Part shown: in pieces, positions 24,647 to 33,372 of the stretch
How positions within the stretch are numbered: the first letter of the stretch is position 1
How the letters are laid out: each line of letters starts with the position of its first letter
Source of the DNA: RYN-230 sp963837335
GTDB taxonomy: Bacteria > Actinomycetota > Actinomycetes > Streptosporangiales > Streptosporangiaceae
Direction: 5' to 3'
DNA: 64,000 nt
Assembly: GCA_963837335.1 (NCBI GenBank)
Contig: CAWINS010000015.1
Coordinates: 115,728-179,727 of the forward strand
Made by a program: the position numbers and the translations under genes
The notes under the pieces: generated by a model
What the model saw: only the letters and a program-made list of their open reading frames with translations
What the model was told of the DNA's origin: nothing
Databases searched by the model: none

Positions 24647-26185
24647 ATGACCATGACGCAGCCACGCTTCTCGCCGGACGACGAACTGGACCTGTCGAGC
24701 CCGGAGGGCCGTCAGGCGGTGGGCGGGCGGATCGCGGCGCCCGGTTACGACCGTGATCGGATCCAGATCGGCATCGTCCATATCGGCGTCGGCGGGTTCC
24801 ACCGGGCGCATCAGGCGATGTACCTCGACCACCTGCTCAGCCAGCCGGATACCCGGGACGAGGCGCTCGGCTGGGGAATCTGCGGCGTGGACCTCATGCC
24901 GGGCGACCGGCCCAAGGGGCAGGCCCTCGCCGCTCAGGACGAGCTCTACACGCTGGTGGTCAAGAAGCCGGACGGTGCCCTCGAGCCGCGCGTGATCGGG
25001 TCCATAGTCCGGTATCTGTTCGCCCCGGATGAGCCAGCCGAGGTGCTCGACGCGCTGGCCAGCCCGCAGACGAAGATCGTCTCGCTGACCATCACCGAGG
25101 GCGGGTACAACTTCAACCAGGCCACGGGCGAGTTCGACGCGGACAACCCGGCGGTGTCAGCGGACCTGGCCGCCGGCTCCGCGCCGGGCACCGTATTCGG
25201 CTTCGTGGTCGAGGCCCTGCGCCGCCGCCGCGACCTCGGCGTACCGCCGTTCACGGTGATGTCGTGCGACAACATCCCGGGCAACGGAGACATCGCCCGC
25301 GCGATGTTCTCGGCCTTCGCCGACCTCCGGGATCCGGATCTGGGTGCCTGGATGCGCACCGAGGTGGCATTCCCCAACTCGATGGTCAACCGGATCACGC
25401 CTGTGACGACTGAGCAGGACATCGATCAGTTGCGCGGGGAGTTCGGGATCCGCGACGCCGTGCCGGTCGTCTGCGAGCCCTTCACCCAGTGGGTGCTGCA
25501 GGACGTGTTCCCGAGCGGCCGCCCGCCCTGGGAGCGGGCCGGCGTGCACCTGGTGCACGACGTGGTGCCTTATGAGCTGATGAAGCTGCGCCTGCTGAAC
25601 GCCAGCCACCAGGCGATGGCCTACGCCGGCTACCTGGCGGGCTACCGGTACGCGCACGAGGTAGCGGCCGACCCGGTCTTCATCGAGTTCCTGCGGGGCT
25701 ACATGCAGCAGGAGGGCCGGCCGACGCTGCCCGACGTCCCCGGCACCAACCTCGACGAATACATCCACACGCTGCTGCAGCGTTTCGCCAATCCGGCGAT
25801 CCGGGACACGCTGGCCCGCCTGGCGGCCTTCGGCTCGGACCGGATCCCCAAGTGGCTGGTGCCCGTGATCCAGCAGAACCTGGCCAGCGGGGGCGAAGTC
25901 ACCCGGTCGGCTGCGGTCGTGGCCAGCTGGGCCCGCTACGCCGAGGGAACCGACGAGTCTGGCCGGCCGATCGATGTGGTGGACGGGTTGCGAGACGAGC
26001 GGATGGCCAGTGCGCGGCGGCAGGCGGAGGACCCGCTGGCGTTCGTGCGCGACGAGCAGCTGTTCGGTGACATCGCCGGGCAGTCCGCGTTCGCCCGCGC
26101 CTACCTGCTGGCCCTGGAGTCCTTCCACGAGCACGGGGCGCGGCGCACCATCGAGCAGATCAACCAGAACCTGCGCCTGACCTAG
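24647..26185 (+). CDS. Mannitol/fructuronate dehydrogenase family (polyol dehydrogenase)
   Basis: A 512-residue long-chain polyol dehydrogenase that interconverts a sugar alcohol and a ketose with NAD(P). The N-terminal Rossmann domain has IGVGGFHRAHQAMYLD, and the C-terminal catalytic segment has KLRLLNASHQAMAY (the K..N..H signature). Length matches mannitol 2-dehydrogenases. AAGGA immediately precedes the ATG at 24647 and is better spaced for the second ATG at 24653. A short palindrome ATAGATGTCTAT (24592-24603) lies upstream. Which polyol is used is not known. Confidence 0.88.
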   Translation: MTMTQPRFSPDDELDLSSPEGRQAVGGRIAAPGYDRDRIQIGIVHIGVGGFHRAHQAMYLDHLLSQPDTRDEALGWGICGVDLMPGDRPKGQALAAQDELYTLVVKKPDGALEPRVIGSIVRYLFAPDEPAEVLDALASPQTKIVSLTITEGGYNFNQATGEFDADNPAVSADLAAGSAPGTVFGFVVEALRRRRDLGVPPFTVMSCDNIPGNGDIARAMFSAFADLRDPDLGAWMRTEVAFPNSMVNRITPVTTEQDIDQLRGEFGIRDAVPVVCEPFTQWVLQDVFPSGRPPWERAGVHLVHDVVPYELMKLRLLNASHQAMAYAGYLAGYRYAHEVAADPVFIEFLRGYMQQEGRPTLPDVPGTNLDEYIHTLLQRFANPAIRDTLARLAAFGSDRIPKWLVPVIQQNLASGGEVTRSAAVVASWARYAEGTDESGRPIDVVDGLRDERMASARRQAEDPLAFVRDEQLFGDIAGQSAFARAYLLALESFHEHGARRTIEQINQNLRLT

Positions 26186-26227
26186 AGGTCACCCTGGTGC
26201 GCACGATGTCCTCGCCGTGCCCCCGGC

Positions 26228-28549
26228 TCATGGATTCTCGCTGAGCCGGGCAAGTTTGATTCTGACCTGGTCGGCGTCGGAGTGGTTGAGGTCTTCCAGG
26301 ATGGCCAGGGCTTCCTGCCACGCCTGGCGGGCCTGGGGCAGCTGGCCGGCCGCGTAGTACGCATCACCCAGGTGGACCAGCATCGTCGTCTGGTAATAGC
26401 CGGTCCGCAGCACCTCGATCAGCCCCACCGCGGTGCGCAGGCAGCTGATCGCCTCGTCCAGCCGGCCCAGATGCAGCAGCGAATACCCCAGGCTGTCCCA
26501 CGTCGCCGCCTCATTCAGCGGGTCACCCCGGCCCCGGTACATGCCCAGCGCCTGCTCACAGAACTCCAGCGCCTGCTCATAATCACCCAGCAGCGCATGC
26601 ATCCAGCCCACCCCGTTGAGCATCTTCGCCAGCCCCGGCTCATACCCCTCATCGCGATACAGCGCCAGCGACAGCTGCGCATGCCCCAGCGCCTCCGCGA
26701 TCCGCCCCTGCTGCTCAGCCAGCATCGCGATCTCGTTATGCGCCCGCGCCTCCCCCATCCGGTCCCCCACCTCCCGGTGCAGATCCAGCGCCTGGGTACA
26801 CAACTCCCGCGCCTCCGCCAGCTGACCCAGCCGCCCATACGTGCAACCCAGATCCCGGTAGGCGTGCGCCTGCCGGGCCCGGTCCCCCAGCCGCCCCGCC
26901 GCCGCGATCGCGATCCGCTGGATCGCCACCTGGTCATGCCAGTAACCCTCACGGTCAAAAAACAGCCACACCGACCACGGCAACTGCCACGCCGGAGCAT
27001 CCAGCCCCGCCTCCGCCGCCTGCGTGATCACCGCGATCAGCACCTGCCGCTCCGCCTCAAACCACGCCAGCGCATCCCCCAGGCCGCCCAGCGGCTCCGG
27101 CGTCACCCCCCGCTGCGGCGAACCCAGCGGCAGCAACGGACGCGCCGGGTTCAGCAGGCTACTGCCCGCCGACGCCGTATGCAGATAATGATCCAGCACC
27201 CGGCGCACCGCGTCACGGCGCTCCGCCTCACCGTCGATGCTGCGGGACCTGTCGGCGGCATACGCGCGGAGCAGGTCATGGAAGGCGTACCGGCCCGGCG
27301 CAGGCTCAGCGATCAGATTGGCATCGGCCAGTTCGGTAATGACGGCCCGGGCTTGGAGGGGTGTGAACGCAGCGAGGCTGGCCGCAGCTGCGACGGAAAG
27401 GTCCGGACCGGGGTGCACGCTCAGGAGCCGGAACATCCTTCCGGCCGGGTCACTGAGGTTCTGGAAGGACAAAGAGAACACCGCCCGCAGGCTGCTGGCG
27501 GGTTCCCTGGTGTCTAAGGCGTCCAGCCGACCTCGCTCATCGTGCAGGCTGGCAGCCGATGCCGCGAGTGGGTGAGAGGGCTGAGCAGCGGCCCGCGCGG
27601 CGACAATGTTCAGCGCGAGCGGCAGCCGCGCACAAAACGTGATGAGTTGAGACACGGCCTCTGGTTCGGCGCGGACGCGTTGATGGCTAAGACGGCGGGC
27701 CAGAAGGTCACGAGCCTCATCGTCGGCAAGCACGTTCACGGTCAGCGGGGTGGCCCCGTCGGTCACGGTCAAGCCGATCAGCTGGCTTCGGCTGGTGACC
27801 AGTACCAGGCACCCGGCACTACCGGGCAGTAGCGGGCGGACCTGGGCGGCATCACGCGCATTGTCGAGCAGAATGAGCATTTTCCGGCCGACCAGCAGAC
27901 TACGGAAGAGCGCCGCCTGCGCATCCGCGCCGACCGGAATCCGCGCTGCGGGCACGGCGAGAGCATCGAGGAACCCACGGATAGCATCCGCGGGGGGAAC
28001 CGGGACACCGGAAGCGTCATAACCACGCAAGTTCACATACAGCTGTCCGTCCGGGAACTGGCTAGCGACCCGGTGCGCCCAGTGCACGGCCAGCGCTGTC
28101 TTGCCAACTCCCGCAGTGCCACGGATCGCGGAGATCACCACCATCCCTCCCGCGCCGTCCGTGACCTGCGGCACCAGGGAGTCCAGAGCCGCAAGCTCGT
28201 CGACCCGGCCGGCGAAATGGGCCACGGCGGCGGGCAACTGGCGCGGCACCGCCTCCGGCCTCTTGCCCGTCAACTCGGTAAGCGCGTGGAAGACCTCCAA
28301 CTCCAGGCCTGCGGCTGAGGTAAAGACACGAACGATAAGCCCAGCCTCCCGGAGGCGCTGCCGGAACCCCTGCACTTGCCCGCGATCGGCATCTGCCAGG
28401 TCGGCCGGCGGGCTGACCGCATCGTCCAGCAGGAACACCAGCCGCGGCAGGCCAGTCGCGGTGGCCTCCTCGAATTCCAGCTCTGTGTAGGACACCGCCT
28501 TGCCTGGCATCAGAAAATTTATTAAGAGAGCAACGAACAGACGCGACAA
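26228..28549 (-). CDS. NB-ARC/TPR signalling ATPase, 5' end lost (DUF4062-NB-ARC-TPR)
   Basis: A 773-residue frame. Residues about 18-95 (SYTELEFEEATATGLPRLVFLL...) are the second half of a DUF4062 domain. The NB-ARC ATPase follows with Walker A GTAGVGKTALAVHWAH and MLILLDNARDAAQVRPLLPGSAG (Walker B region). After a helical arm, residues 560-760 contain TPR repeats of about 40 residues. This is a STAND NTPase architecture common in actinomycetes, often suspected in regulation or phage defence. The missing first half of DUF4062 lies at 29829-30057, separated by decayed insertion DNA, so the visible first 17 residues are not native. The gene is probably inactive. Confidence 0.8.
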   Translation of the reverse strand: MSRLFVALLINFLMPGKAVSYTELEFEEATATGLPRLVFLLDDAVSPPADLADADRGQVQGFRQRLREAGLIVRVFTSAAGLELEVFHALTELTGKRPEAVPRQLPAAVAHFAGRVDELAALDSLVPQVTDGAGGMVVISAIRGTAGVGKTALAVHWAHRVASQFPDGQLYVNLRGYDASGVPVPPADAIRGFLDALAVPAARIPVGADAQAALFRSLLVGRKMLILLDNARDAAQVRPLLPGSAGCLVLVTSRSQLIGLTVTDGATPLTVNVLADDEARDLLARRLSHQRVRAEPEAVSQLITFCARLPLALNIVAARAAAQPSHPLAASAASLHDERGRLDALDTREPASSLRAVFSLSFQNLSDPAGRMFRLLSVHPGPDLSVAAAASLAAFTPLQARAVITELADANLIAEPAPGRYAFHDLLRAYAADRSRSIDGEAERRDAVRRVLDHYLHTASAGSSLLNPARPLLPLGSPQRGVTPEPLGGLGDALAWFEAERQVLIAVITQAAEAGLDAPAWQLPWSVWLFFDREGYWHDQVAIQRIAIAAAGRLGDRARQAHAYRDLGCTYGRLGQLAEARELCTQALDLHREVGDRMGEARAHNEIAMLAEQQGRIAEALGHAQLSLALYRDEGYEPGLAKMLNGVGWMHALLGDYEQALEFCEQALGMYRGRGDPLNEAATWDSLGYSLLHLGRLDEAISCLRTAVGLIEVLRTGYYQTTMLVHLGDAYYAAGQLPQARQAWQEALAILEDLNHSDADQVRIKLARLSENP

Positions 28550-28850
28550 GCCGCGCCAAAATGACGAACACGGCGGGCGATGAAGCGGGCGGGTGACGAG
28601 CCCGGGCAGATCAGGTCCAGGCGAGCTCAGCGAAATAAATCATCGACAATCTAAGAGAGAATGAAAGGTAGGGGTTAGATCACGCGTGTGCCCAAAAGAA
28701 AAAGAGATGAGAGAAAGTATGAAGGTGATGTAGGTAGAGTAGATGTAGACCAATGGTTAGTACGTCTACGACGACTAAGCAGCAATACGAGTGATAGCGA
28801 CGACGCTGTTTTATTATACGACGACTTCGTAGTTGCTCAATGGTGATGAT
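28513..28850. other. AT-rich, stop-laden block without genes
   Basis: From about 28513 to 28850 the sequence becomes markedly less GC-rich, with purine-rich runs (28672-28740) and frequent stops in all frames. No coding, RNA gene or terminal inverted repeat was recognised. It joins the broken NB-ARC gene to IS1182-like remnants and could be foreign DNA or a low-quality consensus. Confidence 0.5.
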
Positions 28851-29745
28851 CTCGTTCTACGGGTACGCGACCACGTGGGAGATAGCTGACGCGACGATTC
28901 TCCGGCGACTTGCGAGTATGCCGCGCGTCAGGATCGTTGACCACAACAGGTCCACGGCGACCTAGAGGGCGATCCGACACCGCTCGAAGGTCCCGACGCT
29001 GCTCTCGGCCGGTTCCACGTCCTGCCCGGCGACCAGCGATAGCAGCGACACCGCCGAGGCGGCCATCAACCGAGGTCCTGGACTTACAGCGCCGCCACGA
29101 GCGCGTTCGCGTCGACAACAGCGCTGAGACCAGCGTGTCCTTCGCGCCGGGTCGTCCAGTCGATCCGCGGCTTGACGGGCTGCTGTAAACATGGCCGGTG
29201 CACAGCTCCGCGATCAGCCCGGCTGCTCCCGGCACCACCTGCCGCACCGGCGGATCGCGGCGGCCAGCTGGGTGATGGTGTCTTGGGTGGCCACCGCATC
29301 CGCCAGGATCGTGGAATCCACCGCCCGCCGCCGCTGGCGCTGCAAGACCCCGGTCTCAGTGACCACGCGCCGGACCGCGTCGCTGATCCGGTGCGGGCGA
29401 TCCGAGCGGGCCAGCCGCCGCGCCAGTACACCAGCGTGGACGGATCAAACCGGCCATGATCCAGCGGGAACCCGCACGCCGCCTTCCACCGCAGATCACA
29501 CCGGGCCGCCTCAGCAGCCTCCGCGTCGGAACAGTCGTGCGCACCTGCAGCACCATCACCGACGCCATCACGCTCGCCGGGACCGACGGCCGCCCCCGCC
29601 CCGACGGGAACAAGTCCGCGAAATCCTCATCGGTGAACAACTCACCCCGGTGCGCCGCCAGGAACGCGAACATGCTCCCCGCGGGCACCAGATGCTAGAC
29701 GAGCGCACCCGCATCCAGCAACTGCCGATCCGCCCGCTCTCTGCC
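28850..29745 (-). mobile_element. Decayed IS1182-family transposase remnant
   Basis: Successive minus-strand frames carry pieces of an IS1182-type transposase. FAFLAAHRGELFTDEDFADL and PSGRGRPSVPASVMASVMVL lie at about 29520-29680. A DSTIL-like segment, visible in a shifted frame, lies near 29310-29330. KPRIDW is near 29160, LLSLVAGQDVEPAESS near 29020, and NDPDARHTRKS near 28900. At least four frame changes are needed and the C-terminal third is missing, so no functional transposase can be made. It lies inside the DUF4062 coding region of the NB-ARC gene. Terminal repeats and target duplication were not identified. Confidence 0.65.
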
Positions 29746-29828
29746 CTGCATCCAAGAATTATAGCAGAAGCATCGAACACATTGCCGTAGATACGCCGCT
29801 CCAGGGCTCTTTATACAGGGCCCTCCTA

Positions 29829-30057
29829 GTGAGCCGTAGCGAAACCCGACCACAGCGATGTAGATCTCACAGCTATGCACTCGCCGCTGGCAATAGTCCG
29901 CTGGTGGCCCCTCCCGTGCGGCGAAATATCGCATATCGACGGGGATCATCCCAGCCCGCCCCACCGCGTCCAGGACGGCCTGCACAAACGGACCGCCTTC
30001 CGGAAACGCCGCCATGTCGGAGGTATGGCTCACGAAAACGTGTTGCGTCTTAATCAC
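29829..30057 (-). pseudogene. 5' fragment of the DUF4062-NB-ARC-TPR gene
   Basis: The GTG at 30057 begins MIKTQHVFVSHTSDMAAFPE, followed by AGMIPVDMRYFAAREGPPADYC and IYIAVVGFRYGSL. This is the first half of a DUF4062 domain (TIR-like VFVSHTS opening). Homology stops at about 29829, and the continuation SYTELEF is found at about 28490 in another frame. The frame itself runs on to 29695 as nonsense. It is the severed start of the 26228-28549 gene. The region 30058-30164 upstream is AT-rich and probably held its promoter. Confidence 0.75.
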
Positions 30058-30164
30058 GCCCCCTGACCGCCCGAACCGGTCAAGACCAAACTACAACTGA
30101 ACGTGACGTATCAGTATCTTTTCCGTAAATGGGGAAGCTCCAGTCTTGGGTAAGGTGTGCTTCG

Positions 30165-31799
30165 TCAGCTGACGGGGGGCCCTGATTCGCGGAGCCGGCC
30201 TTCGTGCAGCCCCAGCCAGCGTTCCACCTTGATCTCGGCCAGGAACCGCTCGTCGTGGCTGACCACCACGAACGCGCCTTCGTACGCGTTGAGCGCGCTT
30301 TCCAGCTGGCCCACGCTGACCAGGTCAAGGTTGTTGGTCGGCTCGTCCAGCAGCAGCAGCTGCGGGGCCGGCTCGGCGAACAGGACGCACGCCAGCGTGG
30401 CGCGCAGCCGCTCACCGCCGGACAGAACCCCGGCCGGGAGATGAATGCGCGAGCCCCGGAAGAGGAAGCGCGCGAGCAGGTTCATCCGCTGTGCCTCGGG
30501 CATCGCGGGCGCGAACGCGGCGAGGTTCTGGGCCAGGGTGCGCTCGGCGTCCAGCAGGTCCAGCCGCTGGGACAAGTACGCGACGCGGCCCTCGGCCCGC
30601 TTGATCACGCCGCCTTCCGGTTCGGCCACCCCGTTGAGGATCCTCAGGAGGGTGGACTTGCCGGCGCCATTGGCGCCGGTCAGCGCGACCCGCTCGGGCC
30701 CACGAATCGTCAGCTTCACCCCGCCTTCGGCGAACACGGCCCGCTGGCCGTACCGGACCTGGAGTCTCCCGCCGTCAAAGAGCGTGCGTCCGGCCGGGAC
30801 CCTGGTCCCGGGAAGTTCCAGCGCGATCTTCTGCTCGTCGCGCAGGGCCCGGCCGGCGACGTCCAGCCGGGCTTGGGCGGTGCTGACCCGGTCGGCGTGC
30901 GTCTCGTCGGATTTGCCGGCCGTCTCCTGGGCGCTGCGCTTCCTGGCGCCGGCCACGATCTTCGGAAGGCCGGCGTTACCGATGTTGCGGGCCGCGTTGC
31001 TGGCCCGCCGGGCGGCCCGCTCCCGGGCCTGCTGCATCTCCCGTTTCTCGCGCTTGACCGTCTGGTCGGCGTGGCGGACGTTCTTCTCGGCCACCTCGCG
31101 CTCCGCGGCGAGGGCCTGCGTATACGCGGTGAAGTTCCCGCCGCGTGAACGGATCTCGCTGCCGTCAAGTTCGGCGATCCGGTCCATCAAGTCGAGCAGG
31201 GCCCGGTCGTGACTGACCACCAGCAGGCAGCCGGCCCAGTTCTCCAGTACCCCGTGCAGCTGACGGCGCGCCTGGAGGTCGAGGTTATTGGTCGGTTCGT
31301 CCAGCAGCAGCACGTCCGGGCGTTTGAGCAACTGGGCGGCCAGCCCGAGCGAGACGGCCTGACCCCCGCTGAGGGTGTCCAGCCGCCGGGTCAGCGCGAG
31401 GCCGCCCAGGCCAAGCCGGTCCAACTGGGCAGCGGTGCGTTCCTCGATGTCCCAGTCGTCACCGATCACGGTGAAGTGTTCCTCGGCCGTGTCACCGGAC
31501 TCGACCGCGTTCAGCGCCTCAATCACCGTGGACACACCCAGCACCTCGGCCACGCTCCAGCCGCCGGACAGCGGCAAGGTCTGTGGGAGGTAACCCAGCA
31601 CCCCCGGCACGGACACCGTCCCGCTGGCGGGGCGGTACTCGCCGGCGATGAGCCGCAGCAGCGTGCTCTTGCCCGCCCCGTTAGGTGCGACCAGGCCGGT
31701 ACGGCCGGTGCCAATGGCGAAGGACAGGTCCTGGAAAACGCGGGTCGCGTCAGGCCAGGCAAAGGACAGGTGCGAGCAGATAATGGACGCATCAGACAT
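30165..31799 (-). CDS. ABC-F ATPase (ribosome-protection / antibiotic-resistance type)
   Basis: A 544-residue soluble protein with two ABC domains and no membrane segments. Walker A motifs are APNGAGKST (near 38-46) and GANGAGKST (second half), with LSGGQ and LSGGE signatures and LLLDEPTNNLDL Walker B in each. A charged helical linker with many Lys/Arg separates them. ABC-F proteins bind the ribosome E-site; this architecture is shared with OleB/TlrC/VarM-type macrolide, lincosamide and streptogramin resistance proteins. No efflux partner is adjacent. The ATG at 31799 is preceded by a 9-codon leader ORF (31930-31959), suggesting translational attenuation. Confidence 0.88.
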   Translation of the reverse strand: MSDASIICSHLSFAWPDATRVFQDLSFAIGTGRTGLVAPNGAGKSTLLRLIAGEYRPASGTVSVPGVLGYLPQTLPLSGGWSVAEVLGVSTVIEALNAVESGDTAEEHFTVIGDDWDIEERTAAQLDRLGLGGLALTRRLDTLSGGQAVSLGLAAQLLKRPDVLLLDEPTNNLDLQARRQLHGVLENWAGCLLVVSHDRALLDLMDRIAELDGSEIRSRGGNFTAYTQALAAEREVAEKNVRHADQTVKREKREMQQARERAARRASNAARNIGNAGLPKIVAGARKRSAQETAGKSDETHADRVSTAQARLDVAGRALRDEQKIALELPGTRVPAGRTLFDGGRLQVRYGQRAVFAEGGVKLTIRGPERVALTGANGAGKSTLLRILNGVAEPEGGVIKRAEGRVAYLSQRLDLLDAERTLAQNLAAFAPAMPEAQRMNLLARFLFRGSRIHLPAGVLSGGERLRATLACVLFAEPAPQLLLLDEPTNNLDLVSVGQLESALNAYEGAFVVVSHDERFLAEIKVERWLGLHEGRLRESGPPVS

Positions 31800-31929
31800 T
31801 CGAAAGAACCTCAGTGGGCGATGTGGACCCCGCCTGGGAGCCCGGCGGCACGGGAAACATTTAAATGACGGCCCGGTCGCGGCTGCGTCGCTTAACGCGC
31901 GCCCGCCGCCGGCCAGGGCAGGTCCGGTA

Positions 31930-31959
31930 TCAGCCGGAGATGTCGTCGCCCGTGTCCAT
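31930..31959 (-). promoter_or_regulatory. Candidate 9-residue leader peptide upstream of ABC-F
   Basis: ATG at 31959 with GAGGAG upstream encodes MDTGDDISG and stops at 31930, 130 bases before the ABC-F start. Leader peptides are known attenuators of ABC-F resistance genes. The intervening sequence is GC-rich with a palindrome CATTTAAATG (31858-31867). The rest of 31800-32187 shows no other gene. Confidence 0.4.
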
Positions 31960-32187
31960 CTCGCGCTCCTCTGTGTCGCGGCCACTCACTCTGAGTCTAC
32001 CAAGGCCGGTGTGACCGCCTGAGCTGGTACTCGTGGCCACTTGGGCGCTTGACGCGCGGCCCGCAGGGTGGCTGGCGCCGTACCGGTGCGGCCATGCCCG
32101 GCCGGCTCCGCGTTTAGGGGTGGCAGGGGCGGGCATCTCGCGGCAGACCAAAGGGAACTTCAGGGACGTTCGTACAAGGAGGCAAGC

Positions 32188-32370
32188 ATGGCTGGCAAGT
32201 TTGTGCTCAAGAAGGGCTCCAGCGGCAAGTTTCATTTCAATCTTCTGGCTGGCAATGGGCAGATCATCGCGACCAGCGAAACGTACGAGAGCAAGCAGTC
32301 CGCAATGAACGGAATCCACTCCGTGCAGGAGAACGCCCCTGGCGCCGAAGTAGATGATCAGACCGACTAA
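32188..32370 (+). CDS. YegP-family (DUF1508) small protein
   Basis: A 60-residue DUF1508 protein: MAGKFVLKKGSSGKFHFNLL, then ETYESKQSAMNGIHSVQENA. One copy of the family repeat is present (two in E. coli YegP). The ATG at 32188 has AAGGAGG 5 bases upstream, which decides the start over a longer frame. The family is small, beta-rich and of unknown function. It lies between the ABC-F leader region and the convergent aldolase. Confidence 0.88.
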   Translation: MAGKFVLKKGSSGKFHFNLLAGNGQIIATSETYESKQSAMNGIHSVQENAPGAEVDDQTD

Positions 32371-32414
32371 CCCGACGTCGCCGGGATCGCCGCCCATCCG
32401 TCAGGCCGCGGACC

Positions 32415-33320
32415 TCAGGAGCTGGGGGCTTGCTTGTCCACCGACGCCTGGTAGATCTGGGCGATCGACGACTCTAGCTGCGCGTTGAACTGCTCGTCGG
32501 TCTGGCTGTCGGTGAGCCCTTCCAGCAGGGCGCGGGAGAAGCTGGCGATCAAGGTGGTGTCGCGCCGGAGCAGGGCGCAGGCTTCGTCCCGGCTGTAGCC
32601 GCCCGACAAGGCAAGAACCCGGAGCACACGCGGATCAGCGGCCAGATCGCCGTAGAGACCCGGCTGGCTCGGGATGGTGAGCTTCAGCATGATGATCGCG
32701 TCCTGGGGCAGTGCCTCGACGTGCTTGTGCAAGGCATCCCGCAACAGGGTTTCGGCTTGCTGCTTGTGCGGGCTGGAGATGCTGACCTCGGGCTCGAGGA
32801 TCGGGACGAGGCCTGCGGCCCGGATCCGGCTGGCGTAACCGAACTGCTGCTCGACGATGGCCGAGATCCCCGCCTCGCTGGCGTCCTTGATCACGGAGCG
32901 CATCTTGGTGCCGAAGATCGCGTGCCGGTTCGCGCGCTCAAGCAGGCCATCGAGAGTGGTGATGGGCTTCATGAGCTGCACGCCGTCCTGCTCCGCGGCC
33001 AGGCCCAGATCGACCTTCAGGAACGGCACGACGTTCTTCTCCGCCCAGAGGTACCGGGCGGTCGGCTCGCCGTGCACGTCCCGTTCCATGGTCTGCTCGA
33101 ACAAGATCGCGGCGAGGATGCGCGAGCCGTCGAAGGCCGGGCTGGTCATCACCCGGGTGCGCATCGCGTGGACCAGGTCGAACATTTCCGCCTCAGAGCT
33201 GTAGCGGTCCTGGTCGATCCCGTACTCCGCGAGCGCCTTGGGCGTGCTGCCACCACTCTGGTCGAGGGCAGCGAAGAAACCCTGACCAGCCCTGATCTTC
33301 TCGAACTGTGCGGCGTCCAT
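32415..33320 (-). CDS. Class I fructose-bisphosphate aldolase
   Basis: A 301-residue class I aldolase that cleaves fructose 1,6-bisphosphate via a Schiff-base Lys in glycolysis/gluconeogenesis. The N-terminus FFAALDQSGGSTPKALAEYGI is typical of the bacterial Fda type. The predicted Schiff-base Lys is in DAIIMLKLTIPS, and KVDLGLA and LEPEVS are also conserved. Length is normal. Actinomycetes usually rely on a class II aldolase, so this may be a second isozyme. It stands alone on the minus strand. Confidence 0.9.
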   Translation of the reverse strand: MDAAQFEKIRAGQGFFAALDQSGGSTPKALAEYGIDQDRYSSEAEMFDLVHAMRTRVMTSPAFDGSRILAAILFEQTMERDVHGEPTARYLWAEKNVVPFLKVDLGLAAEQDGVQLMKPITTLDGLLERANRHAIFGTKMRSVIKDASEAGISAIVEQQFGYASRIRAAGLVPILEPEVSISSPHKQQAETLLRDALHKHVEALPQDAIIMLKLTIPSQPGLYGDLAADPRVLRVLALSGGYSRDEACALLRRDTTLIASFSRALLEGLTDSQTDEQFNAQLESSIAQIYQASVDKQAPSS

Positions 33321-33372
33321 GGTCCCATTGTGGCATCACCTGAAATGCGGGACCTGGCTCACCATGGCGTTT

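Noticed and set aside
28850..29745. Intact, mobile IS1182 element
   Set aside because: At least four frame changes, missing C-terminal third, and no terminal inverted repeats found.
31800..31985. N-terminal extension of the ABC-F protein to 31985
   Set aside because: The added 62 residues have no ABC-F similarity; the family begins at MSDASIICSHLSF (31799).
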